Assembly: GCA_913055855.1 (NCBI GenBank) | Contig: CAJXKW010000008.1 | Span: 1 to 44,440 of the forward strand | Origin: an uncultured Limimonas sp. | GTDB taxonomy: Bacteria; Pseudomonadota; Alphaproteobacteria; Kiloniellales; Rhodovibrionaceae | DNA length: 44,440 nucleotides | Reading direction: 5' to 3' | Shown: positions 8,968-17,905 of the stretch, in pieces | Layout: every line of letters starts with the position of its first letter | Position numbering within the stretch: the stretch's first letter is position 1 | The notes under the pieces: model-generated | The model's database searches: none | What the model was told of the DNA's origin: nothing | Seen by the model: the letters and a program-made list of their open reading frames with translations, nothing else | Made by a program: the position numbers and the translations under genes

Positions 8968-9762
8968 CTAGAGGTACCCCTGCGCGCGCAGGCGCTCGAA
9001 GGTGTCCTCCGACTCGTGGTCGAAGGTCCGCCCGGCGCGCTCGGGCCGCTTGTCCGCATCCAGCTCGGCGATGACGGCGTCCACGGTTTCCGCCCCGCTG
9101 GCGATGGGCTCGGTGATCCCGACTTCGCCGAGGGAGCGGAAGCGTTGGCCGTTGCGGGCGAAATACAGCGGCACGACGGGGATGTTTTCCCGCCGGATGT
9201 AGCGCCAGACATCGCGCTCGGACCATGCCAGGAGCGGGTGGATGCGCAGGTGATGACCCGGCGGACAGGTCGTGGCGAACTGGTCGAACAGCTCCGCCGG
9301 CTGATTCCGGAAGTCCCATGCGCCCTCCGGGGTGCGCGGCGAGAACACGCGCTCTTTTGCGCGTAGCGCCTGCTCGTCGCGGCGGATGCCGGCGATCACG
9401 CCCGCGAGATCGCGTTCCGCCACGAGCTTCAGCAGGCCCTGCATCTTGCGCGCGGCGAAGCGTGCGCCGGGTGTCAGCGTGGGGTCCACCTCGTCCAGCG
9501 GCGCAGCCGGATAGATTTCCAGGGGTAGGTCCCAGGCCGCCGCGATTTCGTCCCGGAACCGGTAGACCTCGGGAAATTCGTAGCCCGTGTCGATGTGCAC
9601 CACGCGGAACGGCACGTGGCCCAGGAAGGCTTTGCGCGTCAGCCAGAGCAGCACGCAGGAGTCCTTGCCCAGGGACCAGAGCAGCGCCAGCGGTGCGACG
9701 CTCGCGTAGGCCTCGCGCAGGATGTAGACGCTCTGCGCCTCCAGACGGTCGAGATCGCGCAT
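8968..9762 (-). CDS. CysD-like PP-loop ATP pyrophosphatase (orphan, dab-linked)
   Basis: A 264-residue member of the sulfate adenylyltransferase subunit 2/PAPS reductase family. The PP-loop SLGKDS is at residues 30-35, followed by HIDTGYEFPEVYRFRDE. The CysD signatures GIRRDEQALRAKERVFSPR and ENIPVVPLYFA are present, and so is the C-terminal RTFDHESEDTFERLR block. The DTGYEFPE segment is closer to PAPS reductases than to typical CysD. No cysN GTPase gene is in the window, so an ATP sulfurylase role is unsupported. It lies 83 nt upstream of dabB on the same strand and probably leads that transcript. Its job there is unknown. Confidence 0.78.
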   Translation of the reverse strand: MRDLDRLEAQSVYILREAYASVAPLALLWSLGKDSCVLLWLTRKAFLGHVPFRVVHIDTGYEFPEVYRFRDEIAAAWDLPLEIYPAAPLDEVDPTLTPGARFAARKMQGLLKLVAERDLAGVIAGIRRDEQALRAKERVFSPRTPEGAWDFRNQPAELFDQFATTCPPGHHLRIHPLLAWSERDVWRYIRRENIPVVPLYFARNGQRFRSLGEVGITEPIASGAETVDAVIAELDADKRPERAGRTFDHESEDTFERLRAQGYL

Positions 9763-9825
9763 GCCATCACCCTCTGATCGTGCGTGCGGACAGCGCGGAA
9801 AGCCGCTTGGCTCGCGCTTGAGGGT

Positions 9826-9831
9826 GATATA
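9826..9831 (-). promoter_or_regulatory. Possible -10 box of the cysD-like/dab operon promoter
   Basis: On the minus strand TATATC reads from 9831 to 9826, 64 nt upstream of the cysD-like start. No good -35 box lies 16-18 nt further upstream. Instead the LysR-type dyad at 9853-9871 occupies that zone, which is the arrangement of an activator-dependent promoter. This is an inference from spacing only. Confidence 0.3.
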
Positions 9832-9852
9832 GCATCATGCTTGGCTTATCGC

Positions 9853-9871
9853 TCATTGAGTTTCTCAATGA
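9853..9871. promoter_or_regulatory. LysR-type operator (perfect dyad with T-N11-A core)
   Basis: Eight-base arms TCATTGAG and CTCAATGA flank a TTT centre with no mismatch. The inner TTGAG-TTT-CTCAA fits the T-N11-A consensus of LysR-family binding sites. It lies between the divergent cysD-like/dab operon and the LysR gene starting at GTG 9912. It is AT-rich against a GC-rich background. Confidence 0.65.
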
Positions 9872-9911
9872 TAGCCATGAAGGTGCGGCGCGAAACGGGA
9901 GGCTTGAGACC

Positions 9912-10814
9912 GTGGCGGGGCTGACGAACCTGGATATCGATCTGCTGCGGGCGTTCGTGATGATCGCCGATCTGGGCAACTTCACCCGGGCGGCGGAGCG
10001 GCTGAACCGCACGCAGTCGACCGTCAGCCTGCACGTGAAGCGGCTGGAATCGGCGCTCGGGCAGACTCTGCTGCGGCGCAACGCCCACGGCGTACAGCTC
10101 ACCGGCGAGGGCGAGCTGCTTCTGACGCACGCGCGCGAGATCCTGCGCATCAACGATGAGGTGGTCGCGCGCATCCGCGAACCGGAAGTTGCGGGCGTGG
10201 TCCGGCTGGGCACGCCGGAGGACTTCGCCACGACCCATCTTCCGGAGGTTCTGGCGCAGTTCGCGCACACCTATCCGCGCGTGCGCCTCGAGGTGACCTG
10301 CGATCTTACCCTGAACCTGCTGGATCGCTTCCGGCAGGGACAGTTCGACGTGGTGCTGGTCAAGCGCGAGCCCCAGGGGCCGGCGCAGGGCATGCGGGTG
10401 TGGCGCGAGCCGCTGGTCTGGGCCGCAGCGGACGGCAGCCTGGTGCCACGGGACGGGGAGGTGCCGCTGGTGGTGTCACCGCACCCGTGCGTGTATCGCA
10501 AGCGCGCGCTCAAGGCGTTGGAAAGCGAGGGCCGGACGCCGCGCGTGGTCTACACGAGCACCAGCCTTGCGGGCACCCAGGCGGCCGTGCGCGCCGGGCT
10601 CGGCATGACGGTGCTGCCCAAGGAGATGGTGCCGGCGGGGCTGCAGGTGCTGGGCGAACCAGAGGGCCTGCCCGAACTGGCGGATACGGAGATCGCCCTG
10701 TGCACCGCGCCCGGGGAGTTGGGTCCGGCGCCGCGCCGGCTCGCCGAGTACATCGTTCGCGCGCTGGAAACGGGGGGTTCGGGCCACGGCGCGTTCGACG
10801 CCGCGGCCGCATAA
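9912..10814 (+). CDS. LysR-family transcriptional regulator, divergent from the dab operon
   Basis: A 300-residue regulator with an N-terminal winged helix-turn-helix (LDIDLLRAFVMIADLGNFTRAAERL, then STVSLHVKRLE) and a periplasmic-binding-like effector domain from about residue 90. GTG 9912 is chosen because GGGAGG at 9897-9902 sits 9 nt upstream and gives the usual family length. The ATG at 9837 has no good Shine-Dalgarno and would put the perfect T-N11-A operator inside the coding region. Divergent placement suggests it controls both itself and the cysD-like/dab operon. Its effector is unknown. It resembles regulators annotated as LrhA/HexA-like. Confidence 0.88.
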   Translation: MAGLTNLDIDLLRAFVMIADLGNFTRAAERLNRTQSTVSLHVKRLESALGQTLLRRNAHGVQLTGEGELLLTHAREILRINDEVVARIREPEVAGVVRLGTPEDFATTHLPEVLAQFAHTYPRVRLEVTCDLTLNLLDRFRQGQFDVVLVKREPQGPAQGMRVWREPLVWAAADGSLVPRDGEVPLVVSPHPCVYRKRALKALESEGRTPRVVYTSTSLAGTQAAVRAGLGMTVLPKEMVPAGLQVLGEPEGLPELADTEIALCTAPGELGPAPRRLAEYIVRALETGGSGHGAFDAAAA

Positions 10815-10873
10815 TACGCGCGATCTCGGAAGTGGCGCGGGCGCGGCCGGCAGCCGTGGATGGGCTCGGAACG

Positions 10874-10910
10874 AGGGCCTCACCCTCAACGTGTCGACGG
10901 GTGAGGCCCT
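10874..10910. terminator. Bidirectional terminator hairpin between lysR and sodB
   Basis: Twelve-base arms (AGGGCCTCACCC and GGGTGAGGCCCT) pair perfectly around a 13-nt loop. The hairpin sits between the convergent stops at 10814 and 10929. There is no clear T-run on either side, so termination strength is uncertain. Confidence 0.6.
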
Positions 10911-10928
10911 TGACGCGTTGGCGCCCGC

Positions 10929-11534
10929 TTACCTGGCCATGCGGCTGGCCACGGCTTCCCAGTCGACCATGTTGTCGAGGAACGCCTTGACGTAATCGCC
11001 GCGGCGGTTGCGGTAGTCGAGGTAATAGCTGTGCTCCCAGACGTCGCAGCCGAGCAGGGCATGATCGTTGAAGCACAGCGGGTTCACGCCGTTGGGCGTG
11101 CCGTAGATCTTGAGCTGACCGCCGGACTGGACGAGCCAGGCCCAGCCGCTGCCGAACTGGCCGGTAGCCGTGGCGACGAACTGCTCGCGGAACTGGTCCC
11201 AGCCGCCGAAGGTGTCGGTGATCGCCTTCTCCAGCTCGCCGGGCAGGCCCATGCCGTCCTTGCCGCCGCCGGGCTTCATGGAGGGCCAGAAGAGATTGTG
11301 GTTCCACGCCTGCGAGGCCTGGTTGAAGATCTTCGTCCGGTTGCCGTCGTTATAGGTCGCCCGGACGATGTCTTCGAGCGACTTGCCCGCGAGATCCGTG
11401 CCCTCGATCAGGCTGTTCGTCGTGGTCACATAGGCGTTGTGGTGCTTGTCGTGGTGAAATTCCAGGGTCTCGGCCGACATGTAGGGCTGCAGGCCGTCGT
11501 ACGCGAACGGCAGCGGCGGAAGCTCGAATGCCAT
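10929..11534 (-). CDS. sodB: Iron superoxide dismutase
   Basis: A 201-residue superoxide dismutase converting superoxide to peroxide and oxygen in the cytoplasm. Metal ligands visible are H27 (LEFHHDKHHNAY), H79 (AWNHNLFW), and the Asp and His of the DVWEHSYY signature. Gln75 in SQAWNH is the position typical of iron-type rather than manganese-type enzymes. ATG 11534 begins the standard MAFELPPLPFAYD N-terminus. The frame is open well upstream, but that extension has no family resemblance. It converges with lysR across a hairpin. Confidence 0.95.
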   Translation of the reverse strand: MAFELPPLPFAYDGLQPYMSAETLEFHHDKHHNAYVTTTNSLIEGTDLAGKSLEDIVRATYNDGNRTKIFNQASQAWNHNLFWPSMKPGGGKDGMGLPGELEKAITDTFGGWDQFREQFVATATGQFGSGWAWLVQSGGQLKIYGTPNGVNPLCFNDHALLGCDVWEHSYYLDYRNRRGDYVKAFLDNMVDWEAVASRMAR

Positions 11535-11741
11535 GATCTCCTCCCTCGCTCTCGTGGTTGCACGCTGCTCCGAGGTTTCCGGCGGGGGCGGCCGGGCGTG
11601 CGGCCATCCCCGCGAAGCGCCCCGCAGCCCTAAGGTAAGTCGTCGCACCCGCGTGTTAACCGGGGGCGCGTCACGGTCGTGCAGCGGATTTCGCCATGCG
11701 CGGATGCGACGGGCTTGGCCGCGGGCGCGTCCCGGACCTAG

Positions 11742-12605
11742 ATGGGCGCCATGACCCAGCCGCACGAGCCCCGGGTGGCGTACTGCGCCGACGTGCTGCG
11801 CCGCCACGACCGCGACCGTTTCCTGGCGTGCCTGTTCGCGCCGCCGGAGCGCCGGCCCGCCCTGTTCGCGCTGCACGCGTTCAACCACGAGATCGCCAAG
11901 GTGGCCGAAGTGGTCACCGAGCCCATGGCGGGACAGATCCGCATCCAGTGGTGGCGCGAGGCGCTCGACGGAATCTTCGCGGGGACGCCGCGCAAGCACC
12001 AGGTCGCCGAGGCGCTGGCCGTGGCCGCGCGCGAGCACGATCTCACACGCGCGCATTTCGACCGGCTCCTGGACATGCGCGAGCGCGACCTGGAGACCGA
12101 CGCGCCCGCAGATCTTGTGGATCTGGAGCGCTACGCCGAAGCCACCACCGCCACGGTGACACGGCTCGCCCTGGAGATCCTTGGGGCGCACGACGACGCC
12201 AGCCAGACGGCGGGGCGCCACGTCGGCATCGCCTGGGCGCTGACCGGGCTGATCCGCGCCGTGCCCTTCCACGCCGCGCAAAAGCGCCTGATGATGCCGG
12301 GCGATCTGGTCGGGGAATCCGGGATGGATCCGCACGACCTGTTCGAACTGCGCCGCCCGCCGGAGATCCGTCCCGTGGTGGCGCAGGTCGCGAAGCTGGC
12401 GCAGGACCACCTCGATCGGGCGCGGGCGCAGCGCCGGCAGGTACCCGGTGCGGCCGTGCCCGCGCTGCTGCCGGGCACGCTCGCCTCGGGCTATCTGCGC
12501 ACCCTGGCGAAGCTCGACCACGATCCCTTCGCCGCGCGCGTACAGGGGCCGCTGCCCGGCCGCGGCCTGCGCCTGCTTTGGAGCAGCGCGACCGGGCGCT
12601 ACTGA
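11742..12605 (+). CDS. Squalene/phytoene synthase-family protein (NDUFAF6-like)
   Basis: A 287-residue all-alpha protein of the trans-isoprenyl diphosphate synthase fold. It shows RPALFALHAFNHEIAKV and IRIQWWREALDGIF, the motifs of the NDUFAF6-like branch. The two aspartate-rich DxxxD motifs of true squalene/phytoene synthases are not intact (for example VDLERYAEAT), so prenyl condensation is doubtful. NDUFAF6 is a complex I assembly factor in mitochondria. In many alphaproteobacteria the gene follows the Mth938 gene; here the dab/sodB block separates them. ATG 11751 (residue 4) is an alternative start, and neither has a strong ribosome site. Confidence 0.8.
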   Translation: MGAMTQPHEPRVAYCADVLRRHDRDRFLACLFAPPERRPALFALHAFNHEIAKVAEVVTEPMAGQIRIQWWREALDGIFAGTPRKHQVAEALAVAAREHDLTRAHFDRLLDMRERDLETDAPADLVDLERYAEATTATVTRLALEILGAHDDASQTAGRHVGIAWALTGLIRAVPFHAAQKRLMMPGDLVGESGMDPHDLFELRRPPEIRPVVAQVAKLAQDHLDRARAQRRQVPGAAVPALLPGTLASGYLRTLAKLDHDPFAARVQGPLPGRGLRLLWSSATGRY

Positions 12606-12618
12606 GGCGCAGCCCGGC

Positions 12619-13062
12619 CTACTTCACCGTGACCGTGATCCGGTCGGATGTCACTGGCGGGTCGTGCGGCACGTGCCGCCAGTCGCCCAGAACGAGCTGC
12701 AGCGTATGCTCGCCTGGTGGCAGGTCGAGCGTCGTCTCGGTCTGGCCGCCGCCGAAATGTCGGTGCTGCTCGTCAGAAGGCAGCGGCTGGTTGAGCTTGT
12801 CCTTGGTCAACTTCGTATTGATGAGCAGGTGATGGTGGCCCGTCTTGTCCTGCTCCACACCTGCCGGGGCGACGCCCATGCCGTCGAGGCCGAACCGGAC
12901 CGTGACGGGGCTGGATACCGTCGCGCCGTCCTCGGGGGCGATGATGTAGGCCTTTGCCTCGGGCGGAGCGGGGGTGCGCTCACCCGCGGCCGCCGGGGCG
13001 GCGGCCAGGGCGGTGATCACGGCTGCGGCCGTTGCGGCCGTTCGGACCCGGTTGCGCCACAT
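12619..13062 (-). CDS. DUF4399 periplasmic protein
   Basis: A 147-residue exported protein. The N-terminus has a basic start, a hydrophobic Ala-rich stretch (residues 8-25) and an AAAG-type signal-peptidase site. The mature part is the beta-rich DUF4399 domain: a Pro/Gly-rich YIIAPEDGATVSSPVTVRFGL strand, the GHHHLLINTKL core with three histidines, and the C-terminal GEHTLQLVLGDWRHVPH. The family has no fixed function; the clustered histidines hint at metal binding, which is inference. It is convergent with the upstream squalene-synthase-family gene and ends 13 nt from it. Confidence 0.82.
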   Translation of the reverse strand: MWRNRVRTAATAAAVITALAAAPAAAGERTPAPPEAKAYIIAPEDGATVSSPVTVRFGLDGMGVAPAGVEQDKTGHHHLLINTKLTKDKLNQPLPSDEQHRHFGGGQTETTLDLPPGEHTLQLVLGDWRHVPHDPPVTSDRITVTVK

Positions 13063-13143
13063 GGCATGCTCTCCCCATCCGTTGGTGTGCCGCCCGCGGC
13101 GGCAGCTTCTTCGAATCGTTACAGGGAGAGTTTAGGCGCAAGG

Positions 13144-13170
13144 CGCGAATCCGCAAAACCCCGATTCGCG
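13144..13170. terminator. Hairpin downstream of trmFO
   Basis: CGCGAATC (13144-13151) pairs with GATTCGCG (13163-13170) around an 11-nt loop, 13 nt after the trmFO stop. The loop reads GGGGTTTTGCG on the minus strand. There is no T-run after the stem, so it may be a weak terminator or an RNA-stabilising end. Confidence 0.4.
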
Positions 13171-13183
13171 GCACGCCGAGTGG

Positions 13184-14572
<1,389 letters not shown>

Positions 14573-14619
14573 AACCCGCGCCCCGGCGCGCTACAAGGCT
14601 TACCCGTCAACGCGCCGTA

Positions 14620-15255
14620 TCAGCCGCGCTGCGCCGCGGACGCGCGGGGCGCCTCGGCCGCTCCGGTTCGGGTGCAGCCGAGGTCGTGCAACTGCCCGTC
14701 GGCAAGGCCGTAGATCAGGCCGTGCAGGTTCAGCGTCCGCCCCTCGGCCCAGGCGTCCTGAACGGCCGGGTGGGCGGCGACGTTGGCTACCTGTTGCGCC
14801 ACGTTGAGTTCGCACAAGCGGTCCACGCGCGCTTCGGGGTCGGCGATGGCGTCCAGTTCCGCGCGGTTGGCGGCATGAAGATCGGTGACGGGGCGGAGCC
14901 AGGCGTCCACGGCCTCCAGGCCGCTGGGCCCGCCCAGGGCGGCGCGCACGCCGCCACAGCCGTAGTGCCCCACGACCAGGACGTCGCGCACCCGCAGCGC
15001 GGCCACCGCGTAGGTGATGACGGCACAGAGATTGGCGTCGTCCGCCACCACGAGGTTGGCGATGTTGCGGTGGACGAACAGCTCGCCGGGTTCGAGCCCG
15101 AGGATATCGTTGGCCGGCACGCGGCTATCCGAGCATCCGATCCAGAGATAGGCCGGCGCCTGTCCCCGGGCGAGCCGGCTGAAGAACGTCGGGTCCTGTG
15201 CCGTCTTGTGCGCGCGCCAGTGACGGTTGTTGTCGAAGAGCCGTGTGATGCTCAT
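14620..15255 (-). CDS. Beta-class carbonic anhydrase
   Basis: A 211-residue zinc enzyme interconverting CO2 and bicarbonate. Zinc ligands are C41, H97 and C100, and the D43-R45 dyad lies in IGCSDSRVPAND. The HRNIANLV motif and GHYGCGGVRAAL are intact. Residues from about 190 to the end are a low-complexity tail. A perfect 7-bp hairpin at 15261-15281 covers the only G-rich ribosome-binding sequence before ATG 15255. It lies 5 kb from the dab transporter and directly before a bicarbonate-using carboxylase on the other strand. Inhibitor or oligomer type cannot be read from sequence. Confidence 0.95.
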   Translation of the reverse strand: MSITRLFDNNRHWRAHKTAQDPTFFSRLARGQAPAYLWIGCSDSRVPANDILGLEPGELFVHRNIANLVVADDANLCAVITYAVAALRVRDVLVVGHYGCGGVRAALGGPSGLEAVDAWLRPVTDLHAANRAELDAIADPEARVDRLCELNVAQQVANVAAHPAVQDAWAEGRTLNLHGLIYGLADGQLHDLGCTRTGAAEAPRASAAQRG

Positions 15256-15260
15256 GCGGT

Positions 15261-15281
15261 ACCCCCACGCTTGTTGGGGGT
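15261..15281 (-). promoter_or_regulatory. Hairpin sequestering the beta-carbonic anhydrase ribosome-binding site
   Basis: On the minus strand ACCCCCA and TGGGGGT pair perfectly around a 7-nt loop (ACAAGCG). The second arm, TGGGGGT, ends 5 nt before the start codon and holds the only Shine-Dalgarno-like G run. Folding would therefore block initiation. The pairing is seen directly; regulation is inference. Confidence 0.45.
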
Positions 15282-15334
15282 GTTGTGGCGCAGGTTGCGG
15301 GCGCGAATCAACGTGCGGCCGCGCCCCTGATGCG

Positions 15335-15634
15335 TCAGTGAGCGACGTGCATCAGGCGCTCGATGCTGCTTACCGCGCGCTCGAACGCGTCGTCGGAGGT
15401 GATTTCGCCGTCGGGGTGGCCGGCACGCGCCTGTGCGACGTCGCGCCGGATGGCGCTCAGGGTTTCGGCGGGCACCGCCGCCAGGATGTGCTCGAGTTCG
15501 CGCGCGCCGCGTCCGGCCACGGCGGCCTTGAGATCGATCAGGCGCACCTGTTTGCGCAGCCGGTCCGCGCCGCTGCGCTGTTCGGGCACGGCGTCCAGGG
15601 CGTGAATTTGCTGGGCGAGGTCTTCCGGCTGCAT
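15335..15634 (-). CDS. Small hypothetical protein
   Basis: A 99-residue, mainly helical, charged protein with no signal peptide or membrane segment. I do not recognise a family. It starts with MQPEDLAQQIHALDAVPEQ and contains a basic patch RLRKQVRLIDLKAA. GGAGCC precedes ATG 15634 at a suitable distance. It runs in the same direction as the beta-carbonic anhydrase gene, 79 nt upstream, and may share its transcript. Coding is supported by an intact frame with GC-rich third positions and a plausible ribosome site, but not by homology. Confidence 0.55.
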   Translation of the reverse strand: MQPEDLAQQIHALDAVPEQRSGADRLRKQVRLIDLKAAVAGRGARELEHILAAVPAETLSAIRRDVAQARAGHPDGEITSDDAFERAVSSIERLMHVAH

Positions 15635-15878
15635 CCTGGCTCCGTGACAGCGTCGGCAGTTTGACAGCCCGTCCCGGTGGCGAAGTCTGCGCCCGCCGAT
15701 CTAAAGACGCGTTAAGACGTCGCAAGCGCGCACGCGGGGGTCGCGCCAAAATGCGCGCGGCTGCCTGTTGATTTTTGCAAAGCAGCATGCCTTAAGGGTG
15801 TCCGGAACGCGTCCGCGAGAGGGGTCCGCCGGACGCACAACGCGACGCAGCAAGCAGAACAAGCGGAGACGGCCAAGC

Positions 15879-17867
15879 GTGTTCGACAAGATCCTCATCG
15901 CGAACCGCGGCGAAATCGCATGCCGGATCATCCGCACGTGCCGGCGGCTCGGTATCGGCACGGTGGCGGTCTATTCCGACGCCGACGCGACGGCGCTTCA
16001 CGCGGAAATGGCGGACGAGGCGGTCCACGTCGGACCGCCGGAATCGGCCGAGAGCTACCTGCGCATCGACAGAATCGTGCAGGCATGCCGGGACACCGGT
16101 GCGCAAGCCGTGCACCCGGGCTACGGGTTCCTTTCGGAGAACACGGAATTCGCCCGGGCGCTCCAGGACGCCGGAATCACCTTTATCGGGCCGCCGGCCG
16201 ACGCCATTGCGGCCATGGGCGACAAGATCACCTCCAAACGCCTCGCGGACGAGGCCGGGGTCAATACCGTGCCCGGCGTGATGGGGCTGATCGACGATCC
16301 CGAAGAGGCCGTGCGGATCGGCCGCGACATCGGCTATCCGGTGATGATCAAGGCGACCGCGGGCGGCGGCGGCAAGGGCATGCGCATCGCCCGCGACGAT
16401 CAGGGCATGCGCGAGGGCTTCCGCGCTGCGCGCAGCGAGGCGAAATCGAGCTTTGCCGATGATCGCGTCTTCATCGAGAAGTTCGTCGAGCGCCCGCGCC
16501 ACATCGAGATCCAGGTGCTCGCCGACGGGCACGGCAACGTCATCCACTTGGGCGAGCGCGAGTGCTCCATCCAGCGCCGGCACCAGAAGGTCATCGAGGA
16601 AGCGCCGTCCCCGGCGCTCGACCCGGACCTGCGCGCGCGCATGGGCGAACAGGCCAAGGCCCTGGCGCACGCGGTGGGCTATCGCACCGCCGGCACGGTC
16701 GAGTTCATCGCCGACAAGGACGGCAACTTCTACTTTCTGGAGATGAACACCCGGCTCCAGGTCGAGCACCCGGTCACGGAACTCGTCACCGGGCTCGATC
16801 TGGTGGAAGAGATGATCCGGATTGCGGCGGATGAGCCGTTGCGCCTGCAGCAGAACGACGTGACGTTCAACGGCTGGGCCCTGGAAGCGCGTGTCTATGC
16901 GGAGGATCCGCTGCGCGGTTTCCTGCCGTCGATCGGACGGTTGGCGTATTACCGCGAGCCCGCGCAATCGGATCAGGTGCGCGTGGATAGCGGCGTGGTC
17001 GAGGGATCGGAAATCTCCATGTACTACGATCCCATGATCGCAAAGCTGTGTACGCATGCGCCCGACCGGAACACGGCCATCGACATCATGCAGGCCGCCC
17101 TGGACGCCTATTACGTCCGCGGCGTGAACCACAACATGGCGTTCCTGGGCGACGTGATGAGCAAGGATCGCTTCCGCACGGGCGATCTCACCACCGATTT
17201 CATCGAGGTCGAATATCCGGACGGCTTCCACGGCACCACGCCCGGGCCGGGCGTGCGCGAGCGCCTGATCGTCGTTGCGGCCGTGCTTCAGCGCCTGGCG
17301 AGCCAGCGCGAGGCGCGCATCGGCGGCCAGATCGCCGGGCACGAGAAGGGTGTGGGCGATGACTGGGTCGCCTTCGTCGACGACGAGCAGGTTCCGGTGA
17401 CGGTGACGCCCACGGGCGAAGGCGCCTGGTCGGTGACCTGCTGCGGCGAGACCAGCCGCATCGCCTCGGACTGGCGGCCGGGTGACCTGCTTTTCCAGGG
17501 CCAGATCGAGGAGCGCGCGATCAGCGTGCAGGTCGACAAGGCCGGGGCGAACTGGCGCCTCACCCACGGCGGATCGACGCGCGATATCCGGATCATGCGC
17601 CCGCGTGCGGCGGAGCTGGCGGCGCGCATGCCCAAGAAGGAGCCGCCGGATCTATCCAACTATCTGCTCTCGCCCATGCCGGGGCTGCTCACCCACGTCC
17701 TGGTCGAACCCGGCACCGAGGTGAAGGCGGGCGAGGAACTTGCCATCGTCGAGGCGATGAAGATGGAGAACATCCTGCGCGCCGAACGCGACGGCACCGT
17801 GGCGAAGCTGCACGCCGAGGCCGGCGACAACCTGTCGGTGGACCAGGCGATCCTCGAATTCGAATAG
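15879..17867 (+). CDS. pccA: Propionyl/acetyl-CoA carboxylase, biotin-containing alpha subunit
   Basis: A 662-residue fusion of biotin carboxylase and biotin carrier domains. The biotin carboxylase part starts FDKILIANRGEIACRII. It has the glycine-rich ATP loop KATAGGGGKGM (about residues 160-170), RHIEIQVLADGHGNV, ERECSIQRRHQK and EMNTRLQVEHPVTE. The biotin attachment motif EAMKMEN places the modified lysine at K628. Length and domain order fit PccA better than acetyl-CoA AccC. The frame continues 5', but GTG 15879 starts the conserved N-terminus. It uses bicarbonate and ATP. No beta subunit is in the window. The nearby meh-mct pair and carbonic anhydrases give it a metabolic context. Confidence 0.9.
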   Translation: MFDKILIANRGEIACRIIRTCRRLGIGTVAVYSDADATALHAEMADEAVHVGPPESAESYLRIDRIVQACRDTGAQAVHPGYGFLSENTEFARALQDAGITFIGPPADAIAAMGDKITSKRLADEAGVNTVPGVMGLIDDPEEAVRIGRDIGYPVMIKATAGGGGKGMRIARDDQGMREGFRAARSEAKSSFADDRVFIEKFVERPRHIEIQVLADGHGNVIHLGERECSIQRRHQKVIEEAPSPALDPDLRARMGEQAKALAHAVGYRTAGTVEFIADKDGNFYFLEMNTRLQVEHPVTELVTGLDLVEEMIRIAADEPLRLQQNDVTFNGWALEARVYAEDPLRGFLPSIGRLAYYREPAQSDQVRVDSGVVEGSEISMYYDPMIAKLCTHAPDRNTAIDIMQAALDAYYVRGVNHNMAFLGDVMSKDRFRTGDLTTDFIEVEYPDGFHGTTPGPGVRERLIVVAAVLQRLASQREARIGGQIAGHEKGVGDDWVAFVDDEQVPVTVTPTGEGAWSVTCCGETSRIASDWRPGDLLFQGQIEERAISVQVDKAGANWRLTHGGSTRDIRIMRPRAAELAARMPKKEPPDLSNYLLSPMPGLLTHVLVEPGTEVKAGEELAIVEAMKMENILRAERDGTVAKLHAEAGDNLSVDQAILEFE

Positions 17868-17905
17868 CGACGGCGGCAACGGGGGCGTGCTAGATCTGTC
17901 CGATC

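Noticed and set aside
8968..9762. Assimilatory sulfate activation as the role of the CysD-like gene
   Set aside because: No cysN, cysC or cysH is nearby, so the pathway call is unsupported and only the family is stated.
15792..17567. 591-residue open frame opposite the biotin carboxylase gene
   Set aside because: Antisense shadow caused by high GC; no family motifs.
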